Assembly: GCF_000156335.1 (NCBI RefSeq)
Contig: NZ_DS999213.1
Coordinates: 3,088,929 to 3,152,928 of the forward strand
DNA length: 64,000 nucleotides
Reading direction: 5' to 3'
Source of the DNA: Roseobacter sp. GAI101
Lineage (GTDB): Bacteria; Pseudomonadota; Alphaproteobacteria; Rhodobacterales; Rhodobacteraceae
The number at the start of each line of letters is the position of its first letter. The first letter of the stretch is position 1. Below the pieces are notes generated by a model. It worked only from the letters and a program-made list of their open reading frames with translations, was not told the origin of the DNA and made no database searches. Below, one piece after another: positions 9,038 through 18,618 of the stretch. The position numbers and the translations under genes are program-made.

Positions 9038-9056
9038 ATTTTAGACCATTTGGAAG
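9034..9056. repeat. Dispersed intergenic repeat, copy C
   Basis: GGGGATTTT-AG-ACCATTTGGAAG follows the gcvH hairpin. The copy at 23009-23031 before the dihydropyrimidinase gene is nearly identical. Here the terminal GGAAGAGG also serves as the Shine-Dalgarno of gcvP. Confidence 0.5.
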
Positions 9057-9070
9057 AGGGGCGTTGCGCC

Positions 9071-11914
9071 ATGGTTTTCAAGCCAACCGAATATTTGCCG
9101 TATGATTTTGCCAACCGCAGACATATCGGTCCGTCTCCGGCGGAAATGTCGGACATGCTTAAGACTGTCGGGGCGCAAAGCCTTGCGGCGTTGATCGATG
9201 ATACGATGCCTGCGAACATCCGGCAAAAGGACCCGTTGGCTTTCGGCAAGCCGATGTCCGAGCGCGAGGTGCTGGAGCACATGCGCGTCGTCGCAGGCAA
9301 GAACAAGGTTCTGACATCCCTGATCGGGCAGGGCTATCACGGGACGGTGACGCCGCCCGCGATCCAGCGCAATATTCTTGAGAACCCCGCATGGTACACT
9401 GCCTATACGCCCTACCAACCCGAGATCAGCCAGGGGCGTCTTGAGGCGCTTTTGAATTTCCAGACCATGATCAGTGATTTGACCGGGCTTGAGGTCGCCA
9501 ATGCGTCCTTGCTGGACGAGGCGACCGCCTGCGCCGAAGCGATGACCATGTCGATGCGCGTTGCCAAGTCCAAGGCCAAGGCGTTTTTCGTTGACCGTGA
9601 TTGCCACCCCCAGAACATCGCGGTGATCCAGACCCGCGCGGCCCCTTTGGGGATCGAGGTGATCATCGGGGACCCTGACAAGATGGATGCCAGTGCGGTA
9701 TTCGGTGCGCTGTTCCAATATCCCGGCACCTACGGCCATGTGCGTGACTTCACGTCACACATCGCGGCGCTGCACGACGCTGGTGCTTTGGGTGTCGTGA
9801 CGGCTGACCCGATGGCGCTAACCTTGTTGAAAGAGCCCGGTGCCATGGGGGCGGACATCGCCGTTGGATCGACCCAGCGGTTTGGCGTGCCCGAAGGGTA
9901 TGGCGGCCCGCACGCCGCTTACATGGCCTGCAAGGATGCCTACAAACGCGCGATGCCGGGGCGGATTGTGGGCGTATCTATTGACGCCCATGGCAACCGC
10001 GCCTACCGCCTGTCCCTGCAAACCCGCGAGCAGCACATCCGCCGCGAGAAGGCCACGTCGAACGTCTGTACGGCGCAGGCACTGCTGGCCGTGATGGCGT
10101 CGATGTATGCGGTCTTTCACGGGCCCGAGGGTCTGAAGGCAATCGCGCAACGCATCCATCGCAAGGCGGTGCGGCTGGCGAACGGGTTGGAGGAAGCCGG
10201 GTTCAAGGTCGACCCAAAGGCGTTCTTTGACACGATCACCGTGGACGTTGGCCCGTTGCAGGCGGCTGTCATGAAATCCGCAGTGGATGAGGGCATTAAC
10301 CTGCGCCGCGTCGGTGAAACCCGCGTCGGGATCACAATGGACGAGCGCAGCGTGCCTGCCACGATCGAGGCCGTCTGGCGTGCGTTCGGCATCGTCAAAA
10401 GCGACGAGACGTTCGAAGCGCAATACCGTTTCCCCGAGGAAATGCTGCGCGAGAGCCAGTATCTGACGCACCCGATCTTTCACATGAACCGCGCCGAAAC
10501 CGAGATGATGCGCTATATGCGCCGTCTTGCCGACCGCGATCTGGCGTTGGACCGCGCAATGATCCCGCTTGGGTCCTGCACGATGAAGCTGAACTCGGCT
10601 GCGGAAATGATGCCGGTCAGCTGGCGCGAGTTCTCGATGATCCATCCGTTCGTGCCCGAGGATCAGGCGCTTGGATACAAGCATATGATCGACGACCTGT
10701 CGGCCAAGCTGTGCGATATCACCGGCTATGATGCGATTTCGATGCAGCCAAACTCGGGCGCTCAGGGGGAATATGCCGGCTTGCTGGCGATTGCCGCCTA
10801 TCACCGCGCTAATGGCGACGAGCACCGAAACATCTGTCTGATCCCGATGTCGGCGCATGGTACCAACCCCGCGAGCGCCAATATGGTCGGCTGGAAGGTC
10901 GTCGTGATCAAAACCGCCGCCAACGGTGATATCGATCTGGAGGACTTCCGCGAAAAGGCTGAAAAGCACAGCGAGAATCTGGCCGGTTGCATGATCACCT
11001 ATCCGTCCACCCACGGCGTGTTCGAGGAAACCGTGACCGATGTGACCCGCATCACGCATGAACACGGCGGTCAGGTCTATATTGACGGGGCGAACATGAA
11101 CGCGATGGTCGGGCTTGCCCGGCCCGGCGATGTGGGCGGCGACGTGAGCCACCTGAACCTGCACAAGACGTTCTGCATTCCGCACGGCGGCGGTGGCCCC
11201 GGCATGGGCCCGATCGGCGTCAAGGCGCATCTGATCCCCCATGTGCCGGGCCATCCGAATGGCGGCGAAGGTGCGGTGTCAGCGGCCCCTTACGGGTCGC
11301 CGTCCTTGCTGCCGATCTCGTGGTCCTATTGCCTGATGATGGGCGGTGACGGGCTGACGCAAGCCACGCGGGTTGCGATCCTGAACGCCAACTACATCGC
11401 AAAGCGGCTCGAAGGGGCCTTTGATGTGCTGTACAAAGGGCCAACGGGGCGCGTCGCGCATGAATGTATCTTTGATGTACGTCCGTTTGATGACAGCGCA
11501 GGCGTTACCGTCGATGACATCGCCAAGCGCCTGATCGACGCAGGGTTCCACGCCCCCACGATGAGCTTTCCTGTCGCGGGCACGCTGATGGTCGAACCCA
11601 CTGAATCAGAAACAAAGGCCGAGCTGGACCGTTTTTGCGATGCGATGTGGGCAATCCGCGAAGAAATTCGCGCGATCGAAAACGGCGATATGCCGCGCGA
11701 GAACAACGCATTGAAAAACGCGCCGCACACGGTCGAAGACCTGGTTGGCGATTGGGACCGCCCCTATAGCCGCGAACAGGGCTGCTTCCCTCCCGGTGCG
11801 TTCCGGGTGGATAAATACTGGCCGCCGGTCAATCGGGTGGACAATGTGCATGGCGATCGCAACCTGATCTGCACATGCCCTCCAATGTCGGATTATGCCG
11901 AGGCGGCAGAGTAA
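9071..11914 (+). CDS. gcvP: Glycine dehydrogenase (decarboxylating), P protein
   Basis: GcvP (947 residues) is the PLP-dependent decarboxylase of the glycine cleavage complex; both homologous halves are fused, as is usual in Proteobacteria. The PLP lysine is about Lys699 in [16 protein letters not shown], followed by the glycine-rich GPGMGPIGV. The N-terminal half starts HIGPSPAEM, the standard signature. A TTG further upstream (9050) would add seven residues, but GGAAGAGG at 9052-9059 fits the ATG at 9071 better. It is the last gene of the gcv operon. Confidence 0.97.
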   Translation: MVFKPTEYLPYDFANRRHIGPSPAEMSDMLKTVGAQSLAALIDDTMPANIRQKDPLAFGKPMSEREVLEHMRVVAGKNKVLTSLIGQGYHGTVTPPAIQRNILENPAWYTAYTPYQPEISQGRLEALLNFQTMISDLTGLEVANASLLDEATACAEAMTMSMRVAKSKAKAFFVDRDCHPQNIAVIQTRAAPLGIEVIIGDPDKMDASAVFGALFQYPGTYGHVRDFTSHIAALHDAGALGVVTADPMALTLLKEPGAMGADIAVGSTQRFGVPEGYGGPHAAYMACKDAYKRAMPGRIVGVSIDAHGNRAYRLSLQTREQHIRREKATSNVCTAQALLAVMASMYAVFHGPEGLKAIAQRIHRKAVRLANGLEEAGFKVDPKAFFDTITVDVGPLQAAVMKSAVDEGINLRRVGETRVGITMDERSVPATIEAVWRAFGIVKSDETFEAQYRFPEEMLRESQYLTHPIFHMNRAETEMMRYMRRLADRDLALDRAMIPLGSCTMKLNSAAEMMPVSWREFSMIHPFVPEDQALGYKHMIDDLSAKLCDITGYDAISMQPNSGAQGEYAGLLAIAAYHRANGDEHRNICLIPMSAHGTNPASANMVGWKVVVIKTAANGDIDLEDFREKAEKHSENLAGCMITYPSTHGVFEETVTDVTRITHEHGGQVYIDGANMNAMVGLARPGDVGGDVSHLNLHKTFCIPHGGGGPGMGPIGVKAHLIPHVPGHPNGGEGAVSAAPYGSPSLLPISWSYCLMMGGDGLTQATRVAILNANYIAKRLEGAFDVLYKGPTGRVAHECIFDVRPFDDSAGVTVDDIAKRLIDAGFHAPTMSFPVAGTLMVEPTESETKAELDRFCDAMWAIREEIRAIENGDMPRENNALKNAPHTVEDLVGDWDRPYSREQGCFPPGAFRVDKYWPPVNRVDNVHGDRNLICTCPPMSDYAEAAE

Positions 11915-11918
11915 ATTC

Positions 11919-11947
11919 ACGCGCGCGGGGAAACCTGCGCGCGTTTC
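11919..11947. terminator. Bidirectional terminator after gcvP
   Basis: ACGCGCGC (11919-11926) pairs with GCGCGCGT (11937-11944), extended by inner G-C pairs and followed by TTTC. It lies between the gcvP stop and the stop of the converging phosphatase gene and could serve both, although the T-tract is short. Confidence 0.55.
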
Positions 11948-12809
11948 ATTCGACCAGGAAACTGAACACTTTCCTCAGCCGGTTCCACGTTGTCTTGTCC
12001 GGCGCGGCCAGCAGATAGCCGCTTTTCAATGTGGCATCATACGGGCCACCCGACAGCATCTCGACATGTCCGCCGGCTTGCGCACAGATCAGCGCCCCTG
12101 CCGCGTGGTCCCAAGGATGCGTTGACCCGCTAAGCACGAAATCGGCGTTGCCCTGTGCAACCGTCCGGTATTCATGGGCCGAACAACGCAGTGAATTTGC
12201 CCGTCCAAAGCTTGGCAGTGTCGCGGCCAGTTTGACGCGCATGTCCATCCTTAACACGCCCAGCGGGACAAAACCGGTCATCTCTTCAATCGGTTTTCCC
12301 ATGCTGACGCGCAGATCGCGCGGCGCTTTCAATGGGCTCTCAAGGCGTGCCGGGCCAGCGCTGTCGGCCACCACCCAGTCATCAATCACCGGGTCATAGA
12401 TCACGCCGAAGGCGGGCTTGCCATAGCGGGTGACACAAAGGATCATCCCGAAAACCGTCAGCCCGTTTGCAAAATTCCACGTGCCATCCACCGGATCGAT
12501 CAGGAAGGCCAAAGGCGCATCGCCGATCTTGTCGGGCAGCGACGGATCAGCGGCGACAGCCTCTTCGCCGACGATCAGGGCCGTCGGGAACAAGTGGCGC
12601 AGGGCACGGGTGATCATCGCTTCGGCAGCCAGATCGGCGGCTGTCACCAGATCATTCGGGCCGGATTTTATGTTGATGTCGGACGCGGCCAGATTGCGGA
12701 ACCGCGGCATCACCTCGGCCCGTGCGGCGCGGCGCAAGATGTTGATGACATGGGCCTGCTGTGCTTTGGTCAGCGCTGGCGGCAGCGGGGCGGGCAGGGT
12801 TTCTGTCAT
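11946..12809 (-). CDS. Inositol monophosphatase family protein
   Basis: This 287-residue protein carries the metal-dependent phosphatase signatures of the IMPase/FBPase/CysQ superfamily: DLVTAADLAAE, GEEAV, the metal-binding IDPVDGTWNF, and WDHAAGALICAQAGG near the C-terminus. The fold hydrolyses inositol-1-phosphate, bisphosphonucleotides or histidinol phosphate; which applies is not clear. About 25 extra residues precede the family core. It runs into the gcvP terminator and is separated by about 35 bases from the minus-strand permease gene behind it, which may be cotranscribed. Confidence 0.88.
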   Translation of the reverse strand: MTETLPAPLPPALTKAQQAHVINILRRAARAEVMPRFRNLAASDINIKSGPNDLVTAADLAAEAMITRALRHLFPTALIVGEEAVAADPSLPDKIGDAPLAFLIDPVDGTWNFANGLTVFGMILCVTRYGKPAFGVIYDPVIDDWVVADSAGPARLESPLKAPRDLRVSMGKPIEEMTGFVPLGVLRMDMRVKLAATLPSFGRANSLRCSAHEYRTVAQGNADFVLSGSTHPWDHAAGALICAQAGGHVEMLSGGPYDATLKSGYLLAAPDKTTWNRLRKVFSFLVE

Positions 12810-12844
12810 GGTGTTGTGTTCCTTTCAGGCTGGAATGTCGGGCC

Positions 12845-15373
12845 TTATTCCCGGGCGCGCAGCACCTGGGCAGGTCTGGCGTTCAACGCTTTGACGGCAA
12901 AGCCGAGAGACGCCAATACCGACGCCACAGCGCCGCCGACGATAATCACAATAGCCGATGGCCACACGATGCCAAAGCTGGTTTCCATCACGAAGCGGCT
13001 GACCGCCCAACCGCCCAGGATCCCTGCAAGCAGGGCAACTGCCCCTGCGAACAGGCCCAAAAGCGCTGCCCGCAATAGAAAGCTGGTGGCGATGGCCCTG
13101 CGCGAGGCCCCGAGTGTCTTGAGCAAGGCAGCCTCGTAGCGGCGCGCATCGGCCCCTGCCGCCGCCGCGCCGATCAGGACCAAAAAACCCGTCAGCAACG
13201 TCGCCGCCGCCCCGTAGGATACCGCAGCGGCCAGCCCACTTAGCACCCCTGCGACGCGGTCGATTGCATCCCGCACGCGGATTGCGGTGATGTTGGGATA
13301 TGCCGTGGCAAGATCGCGCAGAATGGCGGCTTCGGCATCGGCGTCCGCATATACGGTCGAAATGAACGTATGCGGCGCGCCACTGAGCGCGGAGGGGTTC
13401 ATCGTCAGGATGAAGCCAATTCCGGCGGTGGAGAAGTCTACCTCCTGAAAGCTGGCAATGGTCCCGGTGATGTCGCGACCCAGCACGTTGATAGTCAGGG
13501 TATCGCCCAGCACCAGCCCGATTTCCTCGGCCTCTTCGGCGGCAAAGCTGATGAGGGGCGGGCCGTCATAATCGGCGGCCCACCATTCACCGGCGGTGAT
13601 GATCGCATCGTCGCCGGGGGTGGCGGCATAGGTCACGCCACGATCACCCCGCACGACCCAGTGATCGCCTGCGACATCCTTGGCCGGACGGCCGTTGATT
13701 TCGGTGACAACCCCGCGCAGCATGGGGGCGGAATCAATGCGCTGCACGGCGGGATCGTCCGTCAGCCGCTTGGTGTAGCCGTCGATCTGGTCTTTCTGGA
13801 TGTCGACAAAGAAATAGGACGGGGCCACCGCAGGCAGGTTGCCCGAAATCGCCTGCCGCAGATTGCCGTCGATCTGACCGACAGCCGCCAGCACCGACAA
13901 CCCAAGCCCCAGCGACAACACTACGGCGCTGGCCCCTTCGCCATTGCCGCCAATCGCGGTCAGCGCCCACCGGACCCGAGGACGCCCGCGCGCCAGAAGT
14001 GAAGCGCGCTGAGCAAGCCAGCGGACAAGCGCGGCGGCAAGGGTCAGGATCAGCAAGGCACCGGCGATGCCGCCCAGCGTCCACAAGGTCAGTCTCCAAC
14101 TGCCGTTGAACCAGCCTGCCAGCCCGATCAACAGCGCGACCGTCAGCGCAATCACAGCGATGTAGCGCGGTGCCGGGAACCGCGCAGCTCCGTCCCATGC
14201 ATCACGAAACAGGGTCGCGGCGCGGATGTTCTCACTGCGTGCCAGCGGCCACAGCGTAAAGGCAAAGGCCGTCAGCAATCCGTAAATCGCCGCCTCGAAC
14301 AAAGGTCCGGGATAGATCGCGAAGGCGGCAGGTATCGGCAGGCGAGCCGAGATCAGCGGCGCGAACACCAGCGGGGCGATTGCACCCAGGACCACACCGA
14401 TGAATACTCCGAGAAGTGACAACAGGCCGATCTGGATAAAATAGGTCTGAAAGATCGTCGCGCGGTCTGCACCAAGGGCGCGCAGGGTCGCGATGACTTC
14501 GGTCTTGCCGTTCAAATACGACCGCACCGCCGCCGACACGCCGACCCCACCCACGGCCAGACCGGACAGACCGACCAGCACCAGAAACGCGCTAAGCCGT
14601 TCGACGAAACGCGACACGCCGGGGGCACCGTTGCGCGCATCGGTCCACCGCATACCGCTGTTCTCGAAACGGGTCTGGGCGGCGGCTTTCAACTGGTCAA
14701 GGTCGGTGTCCGGCGGCAGAACCAGACGGTATTTTGAATTGTAAAGCGTACCGGGGGCCAGCAGACCCGCCCCTTCAAGGCTGTCGGTGTGCAACAAAGT
14801 GCGCGGCCCAAGGGCAAAGCCGCTGGCGGCACTGTCGGGTTCGCGCAGGATCAGCGCGGTCAGGCGGAATTCCTTGGTGCCCAGCTTGAAGACATCGCCG
14901 GGGGACAGGCCAAGACGGTCGGACAAGGCACGCTCCATCACTGCGCCGGGCAGGCCGTCCGACGTGGCAAGGGCTTGATCCAGCGGCATTTCAAGGTCCA
15001 ACGCCATGGTTCCGACCAAGGGATACAGGTCATCGACACCTTTGATTTGGGTCAGCGCACGATCGGCTGCAGCGCCGTCCCCGACCACGGCCATCGACCT
15101 GAATTCGACGATCTCGGACACGTCTGTTGCTTGGGCGTCAATCCAGGCGCGTTCTTCCTGCGTCGCAAAACGGTAGGTGAAATCAAGCTCGGCAGCGCCC
15201 CCCAGCAGGGCCGCGCCTTCGCGCTGCAACCCGCCTTCGATGGCTGAGCGCACGGAACCGACTGCAGCAATCGCCGCGACCCCAAGGGCGAGGCAGGCCA
15301 GAAACAGCCAAAAGCCCCGCAATCCGCCGCGCATTTCGCGGCGGGCAAAACGGCTCGCTAATTTCAGGCTCAT
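12845..15373 (-). CDS. ybbP: ABC transporter permease, YbbP/FtsX type
   Basis: This large inner-membrane protein (842 residues) has two FtsX-like modules. An N-terminal transmembrane anchor (FWLFLACLALGVAAIAAVG) is followed by a periplasmic domain (about residues 45-260), four central membrane segments with the typical LRALGADRATIFQTYF loop, a second periplasmic domain and C-terminal segments with LLKTLGASRRAIATSFLLR. The ATG overlaps the stop of the upstream ATPase gene (ATGA at 15370-15373). E. coli YbbP, with YbbA and divergent TesA, has the same arrangement. Such pairs act as mechanotransmission or lipid-handling systems rather than classical pumps. Confidence 0.88.
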   Translation of the reverse strand: MSLKLASRFARREMRGGLRGFWLFLACLALGVAAIAAVGSVRSAIEGGLQREGAALLGGAAELDFTYRFATQEERAWIDAQATDVSEIVEFRSMAVVGDGAAADRALTQIKGVDDLYPLVGTMALDLEMPLDQALATSDGLPGAVMERALSDRLGLSPGDVFKLGTKEFRLTALILREPDSAASGFALGPRTLLHTDSLEGAGLLAPGTLYNSKYRLVLPPDTDLDQLKAAAQTRFENSGMRWTDARNGAPGVSRFVERLSAFLVLVGLSGLAVGGVGVSAAVRSYLNGKTEVIATLRALGADRATIFQTYFIQIGLLSLLGVFIGVVLGAIAPLVFAPLISARLPIPAAFAIYPGPLFEAAIYGLLTAFAFTLWPLARSENIRAATLFRDAWDGAARFPAPRYIAVIALTVALLIGLAGWFNGSWRLTLWTLGGIAGALLILTLAAALVRWLAQRASLLARGRPRVRWALTAIGGNGEGASAVVLSLGLGLSVLAAVGQIDGNLRQAISGNLPAVAPSYFFVDIQKDQIDGYTKRLTDDPAVQRIDSAPMLRGVVTEINGRPAKDVAGDHWVVRGDRGVTYAATPGDDAIITAGEWWAADYDGPPLISFAAEEAEEIGLVLGDTLTINVLGRDITGTIASFQEVDFSTAGIGFILTMNPSALSGAPHTFISTVYADADAEAAILRDLATAYPNITAIRVRDAIDRVAGVLSGLAAAVSYGAAATLLTGFLVLIGAAAAGADARRYEAALLKTLGASRRAIATSFLLRAALLGLFAGAVALLAGILGGWAVSRFVMETSFGIVWPSAIVIIVGGAVASVLASLGFAVKALNARPAQVLRARE

Positions 15374-16038
15374 ACGATGCGCCCATCCGTCAGGGTCACG
15401 ACCCGATCACAGCGCGCGGCCAGATCATCGGCGTGGGTGACCAGTACCAGCGTTGCGCCATGCTGTTCTCGCAAATCAAACAACAGTTCCATGATCGCGG
15501 CACCGTTCGTACTGTCCAGATTTCCGGTCGGTTCATCAGCCAGCAAGATTGCAGGGCGCGGGGCCGATGCCCGTGCAAGGGCGACGCGTTGCTGTTCGCC
15601 CCCCGACATCTGTGCGGGATAATGATTCAGGCGGTGGCCAAGGCCTACGGCGTAGAGCTCTGCCTCTGCGCGGTCAAATGCATCCGCGACGCCGTTCAAT
15701 TCCAGCGGAGTGGCGACGTTTTCAAGCGCGGTCATCGTGGGGATCAGGTGGAACGACTGGAAGACGATGCCCATACGCCCGCGCCGGAATTTGGCCAGAC
15801 CGTCTTCGGTCATCGCGGTCAGGTCTTCGCCAAGGGCGCGCACGGTGCCGCCTGTGGCTTTCTCAAGTCCGCCCATGACCATCAGCAGCGACGACTTGCC
15901 CGATCCTGACGGCCCGGTAAAGGCAACGGTTTCGCCTTGTGCAACGTTCAACGTGATCCCATGTAGGATTTCGACCTGTCCGGCATTGCCATTCAGTTTC
16001 AGGGACGCATCTTGAAGTTGGAACACCGGGTCGGTCAT
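15370..16038 (-). CDS. ybbA: ABC transporter ATP-binding protein, YbbA/LolD type
   Basis: The 222-residue ATPase shows Walker A GPSGSGKSSLLMV, a Q-loop in VFQSFHLIPTMTALENV, signature MSGGEQQRVALARA and Walker B ILLADEPTGNLDS. The MacB/LolD-type spacing fits a partner of an FtsX-fold permease, the next gene, with which it shares a 4-base overlap. It is divergent from the TesA-like esterase with a 48-base gap, so the two promoters must overlap. A role in membrane lipid or lipoprotein handling is inferred from context only. Confidence 0.92.
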   Translation of the reverse strand: MTDPVFQLQDASLKLNGNAGQVEILHGITLNVAQGETVAFTGPSGSGKSSLLMVMGGLEKATGGTVRALGEDLTAMTEDGLAKFRRGRMGIVFQSFHLIPTMTALENVATPLELNGVADAFDRAEAELYAVGLGHRLNHYPAQMSGGEQQRVALARASAPRPAILLADEPTGNLDSTNGAAIMELLFDLREQHGATLVLVTHADDLAARCDRVVTLTDGRIV

Positions 16039-16086
16039 GGGGCTGCCTTTTGATATATGGACCCTGTTGGATATGGAGTATTCACG

Positions 16087-16734
16087 ATGATGCGCAAGGT
16101 AATGACCGGGATTGTTCTTGTTTTATCGGGTCCCGCAGCGGCGGAGCCTCTTGTTATAGCAGCATTGGGCGACAGTCTGACGCAGGGCTACGGGCTGCCT
16201 GCCGAAGACGGGCTTGTGCCGCAGTTGCAAAGCTGGCTGGACCAGAACGGGGCCGATGTGCAGCTGATCAATGCGGGCGTGTCGGGGGATACCACGGCAG
16301 GCGGACTTTCACGCGTGGCCTGGACCATGACGCCGGATGTGGATGCGATGATTGTCGCTCTTGGCGGCAATGACCTGCTGCGCGGGCTGGACCCTGCGGT
16401 CAGCCGGGCCAATATCGACGGGATCTTGGAAGCGGCGCAGGAAGCGCAAGTCGAGGTGTTGCTGGTCGGGATGAACGCGCCGGGCAATTACGGCCCCGCA
16501 TACAAAATGTCGTTTGACGCGATTTATCCTGAATTGGCAGACCAGTACGGCACCGAGTTTCTGCCCAGCTTTTTCGCGGGTCTGTCCGTGGATGGCGCGT
16601 TGCCGCCGTTGTCAGAGGTTCAGGAATTCTTTCAGCCGGACGGGGTGCACCCGAACAAGCAGGGGGTGGCCAAAATTGTCACTGCCATGGGCCCCAAGGT
16701 GCTTGATCTGATTGCAGAGATCAAAGCCGATTAA
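16087..16734 (+). CDS. tesA: Periplasmic GDSL esterase/lysophospholipase, TesA-like
   Basis: The protein (215 residues) has a signal peptide (MMRKVMTGIVLVLSGPAAAE) and the SGNH hydrolase blocks: block I ALGDSLTQGYG with nucleophile Ser30, block III LGGNDLLRG, and block V DGVHPNKQG with the catalytic Asp/His. E. coli TesA is a thioesterase, arylesterase and lysophospholipase I. A GGAG about nine bases before the ATG at 16087 and the signal peptide decide the start; a longer in-frame reading from 16057 lacks both. It is divergent from ybbA-ybbP, an arrangement conserved with E. coli. Confidence 0.9.
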   Translation: MMRKVMTGIVLVLSGPAAAEPLVIAALGDSLTQGYGLPAEDGLVPQLQSWLDQNGADVQLINAGVSGDTTAGGLSRVAWTMTPDVDAMIVALGGNDLLRGLDPAVSRANIDGILEAAQEAQVEVLLVGMNAPGNYGPAYKMSFDAIYPELADQYGTEFLPSFFAGLSVDGALPPLSEVQEFFQPDGVHPNKQGVAKIVTAMGPKVLDLIAEIKAD

Positions 16735-16756
16735 AAAACGGGCACCGAAGTGCCCG
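16733..16756 (-). terminator. Rho-independent terminator of the first cold-shock gene
   Basis: On the minus strand CGGGCAC-TTCG-GTGCCCG is followed by TTTTTT. The stable tetraloop hairpin (16739-16756) lies just after the csp stop, and its T-tract overlaps the esterase stop codon. Confidence 0.9.
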
Positions 16757-16781
16757 AATTCCTAGTTGATTTGAAAGGCCG

Positions 16782-16988
16782 TCAGGCCAGCGCGATGTTG
16801 CCCGCAGATTCGCGGCCATCGCGGCCCGCTTCGATATCGAAGGTCACTTTCTGGTTGTCAGCCAGACCTGTCAGGCCTGCGCGTTCAACGGCAGAGATGT
16901 GAACGAAAATGTCCTTGCCGCCGCCGTCAGGCGCGATAAAGCCATATCCTTTTGTCGTGTTGAACCATTTTACGGTGCCAGTGGCCAT
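16782..16988 (-). CDS. Cold-shock protein CspA family, copy 1
   Basis: This 68-residue single OB-fold protein has the RNA-binding motifs [12 protein letters not shown] (RNP1) and DIFVHISAV (RNP2). Such proteins melt RNA structure and act as chaperones or antiterminators. It differs from the second copy at 28974-29180 at only four positions (Tyr15/Phe, Gly24/Ser, Ile27/Val, Gly63/Ser). The upstream region of roughly 200 bases may hold a structured leader, but I see no defined element. The start at 16988 is the family start; a longer reading adds an unrelated 11 residues. Confidence 0.95.
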   Translation of the reverse strand: MATGTVKWFNTTKGYGFIAPDGGGKDIFVHISAVERAGLTGLADNQKVTFDIEAGRDGRESAGNIALA

Positions 16989-17201
16989 GCCCCGTTTCTC
17001 CTGTCTTTGGGCTGCCCACATTATGCGGCAGCGTGGCCCGGTCAGAACTTGATCGTACCGTGGCCCAAAGCCGTAGAGGTCGAAATTCTTACGCGTTGCA
17101 CACTAAATAATGCCAGCAGTTGCGCCAAAATCAAGAGTTTTTGCCCGGTACCGCCCGATCGGCGGGCATCTGCGCATGAAATTTCACGTATTTGAAATAA
17201 T

Positions 17202-17217
17202 TTTACCAGTTGATAAA
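17202..17217. promoter_or_regulatory. Putative RutR operator upstream of preT
   Basis: TTTACCA-GT-TGATAAA is a 16-base near-palindrome 57 bases before the preT start. It matches the perfect palindrome TTTACCA-AA-TGGTAAA at 21242-21257 and resembles the E. coli RutR consensus, whose core is ACCA-NN-TGGT. Assignment to the nearby RutR-like regulator is inference. Confidence 0.65.
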
Positions 17218-17273
17218 AAAATCATTCCGTTGCACCGTTCTGTCAACAGCAAGTGACAGCAGGGGTTTGATCA

Positions 17274-18596
17274 ATGTCGCAAAAAGTCTTTGAACCGGGA
17301 ATATCTGCGGGCAGGCTTGAGGCCGACGCCTATGCGGCGCAGTTCTCGGATTTGCATCCGCCACTCGATCCGCATGCCGCGCTCGTGGCGGCGGACCGGT
17401 GCTATTTCTGCCATGATGCGCCATGCATCACGGCCTGTCCGACAGATATCGACATCCCGCTTTTCATTCGCCAGATCGCAACTGGAACGCCCGATGCAGC
17501 GGCCAAGACGATCCTGAGCCAGAACATCATGGGCGGCATGTGCGCACGGGTCTGCCCGACGGAACAGCTGTGCGAACAGGCCTGCGTGCGCGAAGAGGCC
17601 GAAGGCAAGCCGGTCAAGATTGGCCAGTTGCAGCGCTATGCCACCGACCATCTGCAAGAGCAGGGCAAGCACCCGTTCGAGCGCGGCGAAGCCACCGGCA
17701 AGCGCGTTGCCGTGGTGGGGGCTGGTCCGGCGGGGTTGTCCTGCGCGCACCGTCTGGCAATGCTGGGGCACGATGTTGTCGTGCATGACGCGCGGCCCAA
17801 GCCCGGCGGACTGAATGAATATGGTATCGCGGCCTATAAAACCCCCGATGGTTTCGCACAGGCCGAGGTGGATTGGCTGATGCAGATCGGTGGGATCACG
17901 CTGAAAAACGGGTCTGCTCTTGGGGCCGACATCACGCTTGAGGGGCTGAAGGCTGACCATGACGCGGTGTTCCTTGGCATGGGGCTGGGCGGGGTAAACG
18001 CCTTGGGCGCAACAGGTGAGAACAAGGCCGGCGTGCTGGATGCTGTCGATTTCATCGCGGACCTGCGGCAGGCCGGTGATGTGGCGCAGGTGCCGATCGG
18101 GCGCGACGTTGTCGTGATCGGCGGCGGCATGACCGCGATTGACGCCGCTGTGCAGGCCAAGCTGTTGGGCGCGTTGAACGTGACGCTGGTCTATCGTCGG
18201 GGCCGCGACCGGATGAACGCAAGCGTCTTCGAACAAGATCTGGCGGCCTCGAAAGGCGTGCGCATCGTCAACCATGCCGTGCCTGTCGCGGTGCATGGAA
18301 ATGGCGCGGTGCGCGAGATCGAATTTGAATATGTCGATGCGGACATGAAAGGCACCGGCCAAATGCTGCGCCTTGCCGCGGATCAGGTGTTCAAGGCCAT
18401 CGGTCAGACGCTGGAAGGGGACGCGCTGCCCGCGCTTGAAGGGCGCAAGATCAAGGTCGACGGTACCGGGCGCACCAGTGTGGACGGCATCTGGGCCGGG
18501 GGCGATTGCGCCAGCGGTGGCGATGATCTGACCGTGACAGCCGTGGCCGAAGGGCGCGATGCGGCGATCGATATTCATATGGCATTGGTGGGTTAA
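17274..18596 (+). CDS. preT: NAD-dependent dihydropyrimidine dehydrogenase subunit PreT
   Basis: The flavoprotein subunit (440 residues) passes electrons from NAD(P)H to PreA for reduction of uracil and thymine. The N-terminal segment has two Cys clusters (CYFCHDAPCITACPTDID and CARVCPTEQLCEQACV) for 4Fe-4S centres. Then follow the FAD loop VVGAGPAGLSCAHRLAMLG and the NAD(P) loop VIGGGMTAIDAAVQAK, as in the glutamate synthase small subunit. AGGGG before the ATG supports the start. preA follows after 22 bases. A palindrome matching the rutR promoter site lies upstream. Confidence 0.95.
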   Translation: MSQKVFEPGISAGRLEADAYAAQFSDLHPPLDPHAALVAADRCYFCHDAPCITACPTDIDIPLFIRQIATGTPDAAAKTILSQNIMGGMCARVCPTEQLCEQACVREEAEGKPVKIGQLQRYATDHLQEQGKHPFERGEATGKRVAVVGAGPAGLSCAHRLAMLGHDVVVHDARPKPGGLNEYGIAAYKTPDGFAQAEVDWLMQIGGITLKNGSALGADITLEGLKADHDAVFLGMGLGGVNALGATGENKAGVLDAVDFIADLRQAGDVAQVPIGRDVVVIGGGMTAIDAAVQAKLLGALNVTLVYRRGRDRMNASVFEQDLAASKGVRIVNHAVPVAVHGNGAVREIEFEYVDADMKGTGQMLRLAADQVFKAIGQTLEGDALPALEGRKIKVDGTGRTSVDGIWAGGDCASGGDDLTVTAVAEGRDAAIDIHMALVG

Positions 18597-18618
18597 CCTA
18601 CCCGACGGGAGAACGCAG

